Assembly (NCBI GenBank): GCA_037179385.1
Contig: CM074187.1
Span: 49,014,879-49,078,878, forward strand
Origin: Holothuria scabra
Taxonomy: Eukaryota > Echinodermata > Holothuroidea > Aspidochirotida > Holothuriidae
Length of the DNA stretch: 64,000 bases
Reading direction: 5' to 3'
The stretch's first letter is position 1, and each line of letters opens with the position of its first letter. Under the pieces are notes generated by a model that saw only the letters and a program-made list of their open reading frames with translations, was not told the DNA's origin and did no database searches. A program made the translations under genes and the position numbers. Positions 23,943 through 34,775 of the stretch are shown in pieces.

Positions 23943-24610
23943 CTATAGACGAATCCGGACAGCAAGTGATGGTCTGATTTCAGTTGGACATAGCTCCGGT
24001 CTATCACCTTTCCTCGCTAACCTGTATCATGGATGATTGAACACTAAATTTTATACTTTTATTCCTTCAATCCTTGTATGATCAGAGCACTCACGCACTG
24101 CTTCGAGTGAAACGTGAGCAAAGCTGCATCTTTTTTCAAGATTTTTTTTTAAATTTGACGTCATTAAATCTATTTCTAATTTCCCTTTCAAAGGCGTGTG
24201 GCTACGAATTTGTCGGTGGGCGGGGGGGGGGGATAGAAAGTTTTTTCGAGGGAGCGAAGCGACCGAATCCGAGCACCCTTGAGCGCGAAGGAGGAAGGCG
24301 TGTGAGGGGTGTGTACCCCCTTCCACGATGTGCATTTTTGGTGTTCTAATGTGAAAATTTGTGATTTGGTGCACACTTTATATATACGGGGTTTTGTTGC
24401 ACAAGCAGACAAGGAGACATATTATTACGTAGTAATGAACTTATTTGTAGGAATAATCGTGGAGGAATCCAAAGCACACTCAATGCTAGCAAATAATTTA
24501 TCATATCTTGAAGTATAGAATCACATAACAGTGTGAAACAAGTATAAGGTGTCGGTTGATTTTGTCTATAGGCCTACCACTAGATAACATGTATGCCTGA
24601 TATGGTAGCC

Positions 24611-27009
24611 CAGGGGTGGCGCCAGCGTGGGACCGGGGGGCATGCCCCCCCCCCGTCGGGGAACACTGCCCCCTCCCCCCGTCGGGGAAGGTCGGCGGTT
24701 TCGTCGGGGAGGCCTAAAATAATAAAAAAAAATAATAATAAAAAAAAGAAAAAAAACCTACCAGGACTGAAGTTACTGGATGGGTAAACACATTTTTTGT
24801 TTTGAAATGAAATTTTAATACTTATTGGAATCAATTTTCAATCACTTTTTCTTTGCTCCGTTATACCACATTCCATGTACCCGTGTTTTTTCTCCTTCCC
24901 CGTCGGGGAAAAACGGCAATTTCCTTCGGGGAGGCCTAAAAATGAACGTAAAGGACTTAAAGTTACTGGATGGATGATTATGAACTGTTTTTTTTTTCTT
25001 TTTGCACTATTCTAGTCTTTTGTAACGGTATTTTAATGCCTATCAGAATCTGTTTTAATCAATTCCTACTAGCTCTGGCATCCTTCATCCCATCTTCAAT
25101 CTGCAAGGTCATGCCCCCGTCGGGGAAGGCTGCCGCGCCCTTTCCCCTGTTGTTGAGAAAACCCGATTTCGTCGGGGAGCCTTCATCTTCATGCCCACGG
25201 TAAACAGATAAAAGATGCGGGTCTGATAGACTTCAGTCACCCGGAAGTTCTTCTTGATTTTTCTCACTGGAAGACCATATTCTTCAAGGAAACTCACAAT
25301 TCCGAATTTTCTTGACAAAAACAGACGAGAGGTTGATCATGTGCATGCAGTGCCCGATGGTCTGCCATCTGGCCTGCCCCGACAACCGAATTCTAGCAAC
25401 GGTAATGAAAATCTACCAGCCCGTTTTCAGTTACACTTACTGACAAACAGTAGTGTGAGATGTCTCCCTATAAGTCTGACTGAAAAATTTATTTGAAGGT
25501 ACCTTGTAACGTGACATATTTTCAAATACGTTGGAACTTAAAACCATTTATAGTCTGAAATTCGGACAGTCACGTAAAAATATTCATTTATTTAGTGAAC
25601 CTAGCAATTATAGTTATTCCGTTGCATAGCCCCCCCCCCCCCCCCCCGAAAAGAGACAAGACCATTGCATTTACTTGTAGAAGTACCTTTTATCTGATAA
25701 TTTTCTGATCATTTTGCAAATTGGTTTTTTTCTATTGAAGTGAAACTTTCATTTCGAAGGAAAGCTCAAAATAGCGACTGCTTCATTTCTAGTTACAAGT
25801 CTGGAAAATTCCATTCCGGCTATCTGAGGGGTTAGATATTTTAACAATTTCCTGTACGCTCCGCACCAACTGATGGTGGCACTCCGCATAGATAGTATTT
25901 TGGTCGAACAGATTACTTTACAGAATAAAGTATTCTTGTAAATTATTCTCCGTTTTGGGGCAGTATTATGAAGTGAAAATTTTATTGCGTATTGCGAAAC
26001 AAAGCTCGAAAGCTGACTTCTTCAATTCTAGTTTCGAACACGGAAATGCCATTTCCTGCTGTCTAGGGTTCTCAGTTTTTCAAAAATTTCTGTGCGCTCG
26101 ACTTAGATGGTATTTCGGGGAGGATTACACTTTTCGGACAAGAAACAATTCTGCTCCCTCCCAAACTGAAACTCTCCCGTACGCCTACGACAATAAAATA
26201 AAATATGAAACTTCGAATATATGCGAAGCCAAACTTTTTCCTCGGGAGAATGTTCCAATATGGTCTGAGGGCCTGAATCTGCATGATGATATTCAGTAAC
26301 TCCAACAAAACTACAGATCACCCCCTACTTGGTTTTTTCTCATGAGAAGGTAAGGTTCTTCCATAAAACGCCCAACTGTCATAAGCTTTACATTTTTTCC
26401 CAATATAAGCCTCATATTGTTAAAAGTGGCGAAATTTGCCATTTCCGATGGATAATCCAAACCATAAATAACCAAAGCTAACTCTGTTAATCACCCAGCA
26501 TACTACCTAATTTTGCTCTTGATAGGCATAAAACTTAAAAAGGCCAAATATTTTTTATAACCTTGCCAAAAAACCAAATTTTCTTCCATGAATTTCCAAA
26601 AATTCTCTAATTTAATAAGCCCTTACTTTTCAAATCTTCGTTCAAAAAGGGAAAAACTTTCCGGGCAAACTTGTAGTCTCGTCTCGATTTAACGCGTAAC
26701 CTCAAAAGAATTTCAGCTGTCGCCTATATAACGTTTTTTATTTTTGCCATATGAAGGACAGATTCTCCAATAGAGACCCAAAATTTTTCATGGTATACTA
26801 ACAAAAGCCAAATTTCTTTCAAAAAAACTCCAGATTTTTAAGTATTTGTTAAAAAGAAAGCCCAAAATTTCGGCGGGCTGCGCTCGCCTCAAATTCTACC
26901 AATTCACGTCCCACCGGGACATAACATCACCTTTGTCGGGGCCTTGAAATTCTGGCCCCCCTGTCTGGGAGCTTGGCCCTCTGTCGGGCAAATCCTGGCG
27001 CCACCCCTG
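24611..27009. mobile_element. hAT-like element A1, 2.4 kb, TIR CAGGGGTGGCGCCAG
   Basis: 15-bp perfect TIRs. Flanks TGGTAGCC (24603-24610) and TGGTAAAC (27010-27017) match at 6 of 8, a decayed TSD. The interior has repeated GTCGGGGA words, an early AAAATAATAA tract and C18 at 25630-25647. It is collinear with the copy at 30108-33403. No intact transposase frame is visible, so it is non-autonomous or decayed. Confidence 0.5.
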
Positions 27010-27560
27010 TGGTAAACCTATGCAATTTGTCCTCTTAAGGTATCGGAAAGAGTTGGCATGTATCCTGTCAGCACTTCTGAGTTCGGGTTGAGAGCGAGAA
27101 AATTATGGCTAGCAATCTGGTAGGTACTCTGGACCATAATTTCCTGAGATACCAGATTGCTGGAAATGACACTTCCCAGGCCTATTTATAGGTAATATTG
27201 TAGAAAAAGGCATGAAATACAAAGCTTTTGTTCAATTGGAAGGGTCTGTCCCTTTGCCCCCTTGGCTACGCGTATGTCTTCACACCAAATACTTTTGTAT
27301 AGGGAAGAGTTTGTTTTTAAACAAGGATCGAACAAAGGACCGGAGACCCTTTATAAATGTTGTAGAGCTGTTGCAACCTTCAATAGGGGAGCAGGGAGCA
27401 GATAGGGGGATGGTGATTTAATCGTTGTTTTTTCTTTTGCAACATTGTTATTGGTTTTTCATCGAGTACAGTAAATATACCGGTAAACGTTGCCATTGCA
27501 CATGGACATGACATATTTCCATAATGATCATTGTTTGATCGTAAATGAAGTGAAGTGCAA
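27010..27560. other. No gene recognised
   Basis: Short intergenic stretch between element A1 and LINE fragments. Nothing assignable. Confidence 0.5.
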
Positions 27561-27561
27561 G

Positions 27562-27672
27562 ATTGGATGACACAAAAATTTCTAAAGCTCAATGCTGATA
27601 AAACTGAGGTCCTAGTCATTGGATTTAGAGCTCAAATATTGAAGTTCAATCTGCCGCCCATAGTACAGTTAC
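27562..27672 (+). mobile_element. CR1-like reverse transcriptase fragment
   Basis: The + frame reads DWMTQKFLKLNADKTEVLVIG, the WM..N.L.LN..KTE conserved block after the YADD motif of CR1/Jockey-type RTs. Only about 37 residues remain, ending at the 27676 repeat. Confidence 0.5.
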
Positions 27673-27835
27673 TGGTGGCTGTTTGAACATTTTGTTATCT
27701 GGTCCTTAAAACAACGCTAGTAAATTATGTATTCTACCAGTAATGGTGCAAGAGTAAAGTATGTTAAAAACCTGAAAAAGGCGCCGACAGACGATTTTGG
27801 TCCGTTAGGGGGGGGGGGGGGGCGGTCGCCCAATC
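27660..27835. repeat. Dispersed repeat with G15, inverted partner at 9777-9945
   Basis: Reverse complement of 9777-9945, sharing GACGATTTTGGTCCG, the homopolymer at the same relative place (G15 at 27808-27822; C14 in the partner) and CAGTTACTGGTGGCTGTTTG / its inverse near the other end. Confidence 0.5.
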
Positions 27836-27844
27836 TGGTAATTA

Positions 27845-28215
27845 AATAAATCACTTTATTTAAGCGATTTACAACCAAGAAATACTGGATTGGCTTGGGA
27901 GCAGAAAGGTAAATTTGTAATTAAGCGAAGAACACGTTTTTGAAGAGTACAAAGTTGACTTAAGATAAGACGTTGCAGCACTACCCCATAAGATACCGTA
28001 GTTTAAATGTGGAAGAATTAGAGCATTGTAAAGGGTTAACAAAATATCGGATGGGGTAAAATAATCAATTTTGCCAATAAAGCCTACTGTCTTTGAAACT
28101 TTTTTTTAGTAATTTCGCAAATATGATCCCTCAATGTTAGTTATCGTCAATTATTAGCCCAAGGAAGGAAATCATTAATAGTTATAGTATAGTCTGGGTT
28201 GTTACCACTGGTGTT
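27845..28215 (-). mobile_element. LINE RT C-terminal fragment
   Basis: On the - strand the text reads LTLYNALILPHLNYGILWGSA, the conserved LY.ALI.PHL.YG...WG block just after the reverse transcriptase in CR1-type ORF2, followed by Lys/Leu-rich text and a stop near 27855. Truncated and non-functional. Its orientation is opposite to the fragment at 27562. Confidence 0.5.
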
Positions 28216-28390
28216 TGAGAAAACTAAAACTTGAAAAATTGCAAAGCACCCTACCATGGGGCCCCTCCCATGCCCACCCCTTCTGCTACTTCGTGGCCTC
28301 GTCCACAACAATTTCCTAACTCACAGGCTCGAATTTCAAAACGCACCCCCCCCCCCTTGAAAAAAGCTTGTGACGGTCCTGCATAAAACG

Positions 28391-29630
28391 GCACAAGGGT
28401 GGTGCCAGCTGGGGGACCGGACCATGGTCAACTGTCAGAGACTGCCTGCCCCGGGCCCCATCTGGGAGAAGATTCAATTTCGTTTGGGCATACAATAAAA
28501 GATGCCGTAAAGCTCGCCAAACGTCAGTCTCCCTCCTCCCCCGGCGAGGCTTATTGATTTTACTTACAAGAAGAAATTTTTCTCGTGGAAAACTTTCAAA
28601 TTACCCAATTTTTCTTAAAAAATTTAAAAAGAATCTTTCAGTATAAGCTCTAGATTTTCAAACATTCTAAAAAGGGAGTTAATTTTTTTCTATTTTCACG
28701 GAACGACAAAGTATGGAACCTTGAGCAACTTCAGTCTTGATTTTGCCTATATGAACTTGAGCAGAGTGATCTTCAATAACGACTCAAATTTTCCTCTACA
28801 AATTAAACTATTTTTTCTTTCAAATTTCCCACCAAAAAAATCCTTCACTTTGTATAAGCAGGGAGGTATTATTACACCTCCCCGGTATAAGCTCCAGCTT
28901 TTCAAATATGTGTTGAGAGGAAGCAACTCAGTTTGCGGGAAATTTCCAGAATCTTCTGATCGAGACTGAGCCTTAATCTCAGTATGATGTAGATATTTTC
29001 AGGTAGGTCTATACCCCAACAAACTCATGCATACCCCGGCGATCTACTTGATTTTTCTCGAAAGAAGTTTACTGAAATTTTTGAATATTACCCAAAAATC
29101 TGACGTACCGGTGCCCAGACTTTTTCTCCAGTGTAACCTTTAAATTTTTCAAATATGTGTTAAAAATGAAAAAAAAATAAGTAAATAAGTAAAATATAAA
29201 CGAAAAATTATCCAGGCAATTTCTGTGGATGCCCCGTCAAATAAAACCCAACTTGAAGAACAACAACCGGATTTTTAAAGTTTGGGCACGGATCCAAGGG
29301 GGCCGGGCTTTTACGGCCTCAACCGTCCCTTTTTCGCCACACCAATAACATGCTGGAAATTAGCAGTGCAGCTCCCTCTCTGTGACCCCTGATTTCTCTG
29401 AGGTCACCCCCTTGAGGAATGTCTGGATCCGCGCCTGAAGGTCCTAACAAAAATAAATTTCTTCCATAACTTTAGAATTTACTTCAAGACAAGTTGGGAA
29501 TTTTTAAATACTTGGTAAAATGAACGCCAGAAAGTGAACAGCGCTCTATGCTCAAATTCGGCCTTTTTTCATCAACTCATTGCGTTCAAGTTTGTCGGGG
29601 CTTCGAAATGCTGTTCCCCTGTCTGGTAAA
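28391..29630. mobile_element. Diverged relative of hAT-like element A
   Basis: Starts with AAGGGTGGTGCCAGCTGGGGGACCGG (shortened here to its AAGGGTGGTGCCAGC core), a decayed form of CAGGGGTGGCGCCAGC, and ends with GCTGTTCCCCTGTCTGG, collinear with the ends of copies A1 and A2. The interior retains TTGATTTTACTTACAAG-type blocks. No TSD is legible. Confidence 0.5.
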
Positions 29631-30182
29631 TCCTCAGTGGCGTAACCAACGGGGGGCAGGGGGAAAACTGCCCCCGGACACAAAAAGATTGGGAAGGGAA
29701 GGAAGGGAAGGTAAGAAAGGAAAAAGAGAAAAAGAGAGGGAAGAAAGAAAAGGAAAAAGGGAGGGAAGAAAGAAAATGAAAAGGAGAAAAAGGAGGGGAA
29801 GGAAAGAAAAGAAAGGCAGAAGAAAAAAGGAAAATGTAATAAAAGGGGAAAAGAGAAAAGGGGGAGAGGAAAAAGGGAAAATGAGAAAAGAAAGAAATTG
29901 GGCTAACTATAACGTCAAAAGCGAGATTGATCTGCATGGAACACTGTTTTGGTCAATATATGAACATTCATTTAGAAAAATATATGAACATTCATTTAGT
30001 CGCCTAAAGTTGACAAAATAATATCTGAGGTCCACTTTATCGGAGGGAAGACTTTCCTCTCGTGCCTTTGCCAGACAGTCGGAGAGAGCCAATCATTCAC
30101 ATATTTGCAGGGGTGGCGCCAGCGGGGGGACCGGGGGAAATGCCCCCCCCCCCGTCGGGGAAGGTCGGCAATTTCGTCGGGG

Positions 30183-30384
30183 AGGCCATAAAAATAAAAA
30201 ATTAATTAATTATTTAATCGATTAATAAATTTTAATTAATAAATTAATTATTTAATTAATTAAAAAACCGAAAAGGCCATAGGGGGGGGGAGGCCATAAA
30301 AATAAAAAATTAATTAATTATTTAATCGATTAATAAATTTTAATTAATCAATTAATTATTTAATTAATTAAAAAACCGAAAAGG
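30183..30384. repeat. 108-bp AT-rich tandem duplication
   Basis: Two nearly identical copies (30183-30276, 30291-30384) of AGGCCATAAAAATAAAAAAT followed by TTAATTAAT palindromes and AAAAACCGAAAAGG. They differ by about one base and are separated by a G-run. Probably recent, and prone to cruciform formation. Confidence 0.5.
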
Positions 30385-32620
30385 ACTGAAGTTACCAGTT
30401 GGTTGATCTCATTTCGATCACTTATTCTTATCTCTGTTATACCTCATTCCATGTACCTGAATTGTCCTATCTAATCCCCGTCGGGGAAGGGCGGCATTTT
30501 TTGCGGAAGGTCTACAAATGAAGAACGTAAAGGACTGAAGTTACTGGATGGATGATTGTGAACTTTTTTTTTCTTTATGTTTTTTTTGTTTCTCGTTTGT
30601 AAACCTATTTTTGATGCATCGATTTTAAGCTCAGTACACACTACAGCGATATTGGATCGGATTACTATCCGATTTCGGTCAGTTTTAGTTAAAATCTCCT
30701 CCATCCATTTTCGGGAAGAACCAAAAATTTGCCACCCTGTGTAAATATACGATCGATATGAGCGGAATACGGAAGTCAAACATATACTACTTATTTCGTG
30801 ACGTCACATTGTCAAATAGCTTTTATCGAACTACGCGTATCCGATAAAAGTTGTCTGTGATGTGGCGTCACGGAATAATTGGTATAAGTTACTTAGAATT
30901 TCGTAGTCTACACTGGTTGGCAAATTTTTGTTTCTTTCCGACCAAAGATGAAGGAGATATTAATTTACTCTCACAAAAATCGGAGCGAAATCCGATCCGA
31001 TATCGTTGTAGTGTGACCTGGCCTTTAATCGGTTTTAATCACTTCTTACTAGTTCTGCTACCCCTTCTCCAATCTTCAATCCGTGCGCGCAAGGTCATGC
31101 CCCCGTTGGGGAAGACTTCCCTCCCCCCTGTTGTTGAGAAAAAATCTATCGGGGATCTTTCATATACAGGCCAACGATTAAAAATGTGAGCCTTATAACT
31201 TCAGTCACCCCCGACGATCTTCTTGATTTTGCTTACTAGAAGACCATATTCTTCAAGGAAACTGACAATTCCAAATTTTCCTTACAAAAACGGACAAGTG
31301 GTTTTTCATGCACAGGCATTACCCAATGGTCTTTTTCTAAAGTCCTCCCGACCCTCTGGCAAAGGTCCGTCCGACATGTATTGCCCAATGGTCTGCCATC
31401 TGGCCTGTCCCGACAACCGAATTCTAGAAACGGTAACGAAAATCGGCCAGGCCATTTTGGGCTACACATAATGATAAACAGTGGCTTGAATATGTCTCCC
31501 CTAAAGTCTGACTGAAAATTCATGTGAAGCCACCTTGCAACGTGACATTTTTTTCAAATACGTTGGAAGTAAGATCATTTTGTCTGGAGTTCGGGCAGTC
31601 ACGACGAAAATTTCATCTTTTTAGTGGATACTGCAATTTGCAATTGAATATAACAAAGAATTCTGGAAGAGTAAAAAAAGAACAGTATGTTTTTGCATAG
31701 TTCCCCCCGAAAAGAGACAAGTCCATTACATCTAATTGTAGCAGTACCGTACCTTTTATCTGGTAGTTTTCTGATCACTTACCAAGTTGCTTTTTTTTTC
31801 TATTAAAGTGAAATTTCTATTGCAAAGAAAAGCTCAAAATAAAGACTGCTCAAGTCTGGGAAATGCCATTTTCGGGTGTCTGTGGTGTTAGTTTTTCTTA
31901 ACAATTTTCTTTACGTTCCGCGTTCCGCTTAGATAGTGTTTTGGTCGAAAAAATTACTTTACAGAACAATGCATGCTTGCATATTATTCTTCGTTTTGGG
32001 GCAGTATTACAAAGTGAAAATTTTATTGCGAAAGAAAGCTCAAAATAATGACTATATCGGTTCTTTGTTTCTAGTTACCAGCACGGTCGCGGAAATACCT
32101 TTTCCAGCTTTCTGGAGGTTCTTAATTTTTCAAAAATATCTGTGCGCTCCACTTGTAGTTTTTCGGACAATATTATATTTTTCGGACAAAAGAAAAACAA
32201 AACAATTCTGTCCCCTCCCAAACTAAAACACTCCCGTCGGCCTATGTCAGAACTTCAAATATATGGGAAGCCAAACATTTTCCACGGAACATTTACCATT
32301 ATGGTCCGAGGGCATTAATCTACCTGATGATATACAGTAACCCCAACAAAGCTGTACAAAACTACAGATTACTCCCTACTTGATTTTACTTATAAAAAGG
32401 TCAAATTCTTCCATAAAACACCAAAATCTGTCATAATATAAGTTTCAGATTGTTAAAAGTGGCAAAATTTTCCAATTTTGATGGATACTCAGTACAACAA
32501 ATAACCAGACAACTCTGTTAATCTAAAATATATCTGCACCACTCGGTCGGCTGGGTACACACGCAGAGACAGTGGCGTATATCAGCTTTGCAGTAAACAC
32601 ACTCCACAGGCTTATTTTAA

Positions 32621-32871
32621 CCCTTTACCGTTGTTTGGGTCCTTTTGGACCCATGCGGAGAGCTCGGCTGTCACCCATCTTTACTGTTTCACTCGGAGCT
32701 CGAAACTGCGAGTAGCTACCCGAAAATTCGGCCACAACAACGAGAGAGACAATAGTTTAAGGTCACGGGGTCAATGGCCTACGGAAGCTGATGCGGGGCG
32801 TGCTACGTCCGCTTTTCCGCCCACTCCCGAGGCGCGCAAATATGCATCGATCGGAGCACAACGGTAAAGGG
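32621..32871. mobile_element. piggyBac-like MITE (TTAA TSD) inside element A2
   Basis: Perfect 14-bp TIRs CCCTTTACCGTTGT / ACAACGGTAAAGGG, flanked by TTAA at 32617-32620 and 32872-32875. The 251-bp interior is GC-rich compared with its host. Compared with A1, the extra segment is larger (32524-32871) and is flanked by TTAATC on both sides, so a neighbouring ~95 bp came with it or inserted separately. Confidence 0.5.
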
Positions 32872-33403
32872 TTAATCACCCCGACATTCTACCTAATTTT
32901 GCTCTTGAAAGGCATAACACTTAATAAGGAACCCATTTTTTTTTAATATAACCTTACCAAAAACCAAATTTTATTATATTAAATTCCAAAATTTCTGCAA
33001 CAAAATAAGCTCTTAATTTTCAAATCTTGGTTCAAAAAAGGATAAAAAACATTTCGGGCAAACTTTAAGTCTCGTCTTGATACGTTAGTACGTAGGACAA
33101 GAACGAGCATAACCCCAACAGAATTTCAGCTGTCACGTGTAAAACGTTTTTGAATATGTTCATATCAAGGATGGATTCTTCAATAAATACCCCAAATTTT
33201 TAATTGTCATTACATAAGCCAAATTTCTTTCAAAAAATAAACTTCAGATTTTTAAGTGTTTGTTTAAAAAAGGTCAAAAATTTAGGCGCGCTGCGCGCGC
33301 CTCAAATTCTGTCAAGTTATGTCCCACCGGGACTAACACATCGCCTTTGTCGGGGCCTTGAACTGCTGGCCCCCCTGTCGGGCAAATCCTAACGCCACCC
33401 CTG

Positions 33404-34320
33404 CATATTTGCCACCAATATTTGGATGAACTGAAGATTCTTCAGTAATCCCCCAACTCTTTAAACTTAAAGTTTTCTGCAATATAAGCTCCATATCAAC
33501 AAATTATTGTTTCAAAAGGGCAGAAATTTCGGCGTGCTTTGCGCACCGGAATACATCCCTGATAGAGTGGTGTTCGCATTTGCAAGAAAGATCGGAAAAC
33601 TTAGCTACTATATACAAGCCCGAGACATACCATTTCCGGCTGTTTGAGGGGTCGCGATTTTTCAAAATTTTCTGTACGTTCCTCGCCAACTGAAGATAGT
33701 CTTTCTAGCAAGACTTCATATTCTATGCAGAGGAACCATTGGCCTACCGTACTCAAATGCTCTCATACACACCTGTCATCAGATACCTTAACCCTGTCAG
33801 TTGTGTAGTCTTTGTAGATGGATTCTTTATTTATTGAAGTGCCAAAATGTTATCAATGCGGTTCAATGTTGCAGAGCAGTGACGAAGCTACAGGAGGCAG
33901 GGGCGATTGCGCCCTTGCTCGAAAAAGTGAAAAATTCGAAAATTTGCCATTTGAGCTAGACACCATTCAAATACAGTGCCTTTTTTCCAAGTTTTCCTTC
34001 ATAAAATCCCGAATCCTAATAAAAGTTCCATATTTGAAATTATTAGTTTTAAAAAAGGCAAAAATTTTCGCGCGCTTCGCGCGCCTTAAATTGCAAGCCT
34101 TAAAGCTGTAAGTGATCACTCATTAAGCAATCAGTGGATAATTTTTCCTAGCCGCTACAGTGCCGTTTCCATAAAATTTTCTTCAATATAGGCGTTCTTT
34201 TATATCTAAAAAGGCAACAAAGTTTCGAGAGTTTTTTTTATGTCGCAGATAGAAGCCTTAATCCGCACTTCATAGATAACACGATCTTCGATCAGTCGAC
34301 ATACTATCTCAGAATTATAT
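33404..34320. other. Interior of element B; no gene
   Basis: AT-rich interior with GCGCGCTTCGCGCGCC palindromic text near 34070 that echoes 33280-33300 in element A2. No coding content is recognised. Confidence 0.5.
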
Positions 34321-34560
34321 TTTTTCATTTCATTTCATTTATTTGTTTTTTCACTACAATGTACAATATTACATAATATAACAGTTACATAGTAACAATA
34401 TAGAATAGACAGAGTAGTGAAAGGAAGTGATCTACAAAACCCTTGGGGGCTTAACATTAAAGGCAGAACACTCCCTTGAAAGAAAAAGTGTAAAGTACAA
34501 AAACAAAACAACCTAAGCTACAACAACCTATCAAACAACCTATATGCTATTAGGAAACGC
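34320..34560 (-). repeat. Probable LINE 3' end on the - strand
   Basis: ATTTCATTTCATTTATTT (34325-34345) reads as AAATGAAATG pentamers on the - strand, a pentanucleotide tail typical of non-LTR elements, with an AT-rich 3' UTR-like body to its right. Confidence 0.5.
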
Positions 34561-34689
34561 AGATTATTCGAGAGTCGCCCAGATATGCAAATTTCCTTAC
34601 AGGAAACCCTAAATCTAATCTATTTTCTGCAATACAAGCTCTGTATTTACAAAATCTGATTGTTTGGGGCTGTTGTCAAGCTTTGGTGG

Positions 34690-34775
34690 TTTGACTTTTG
34701 ATTAGGGCTTGGGCTTCAGGGCATCTTATGGGGCCTTGGCCCTCCTTTGCCCTTCAACCTGTTATGTTATGTTAA
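34690..34775 (-). repeat. Retroelement tail with TAACA pentamers, copy 1
   Basis: On the - strand it runs AACATAACATAACAGGTTGA then GGGCAAAGGAGGGCCAAGGC and GATGCCCTGAAGCCC. The same text occurs on the + strand at 61545-61640. Confidence 0.5.

Larger units (their letters stand above)
30108..33403. mobile_element. hAT-like element A2, 3.3 kb, exact 8-bp TSD, nested in B
   Basis: Begins CAGGGGTGGCGCCAG and ends CGCCACCCCTG. Exact TSD CATATTTG at 30100-30107 and 33404-33411. Collinear with A1 (24611-27009) but longer because of an AT-rich tandem duplication (30183-30384), an extra block near 30600-31020, and a TTAA MITE insertion (32524-32871). No intact coding frame. Confidence 0.5.

Noticed and set aside
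29548..30021. 157-codon open frame over a GGAAG/AAAGAGAA tract
   Set aside because: It is open only because the purine tract lacks stop codons; its Lys/Glu/Arg-only text is low complexity inside transposon B.
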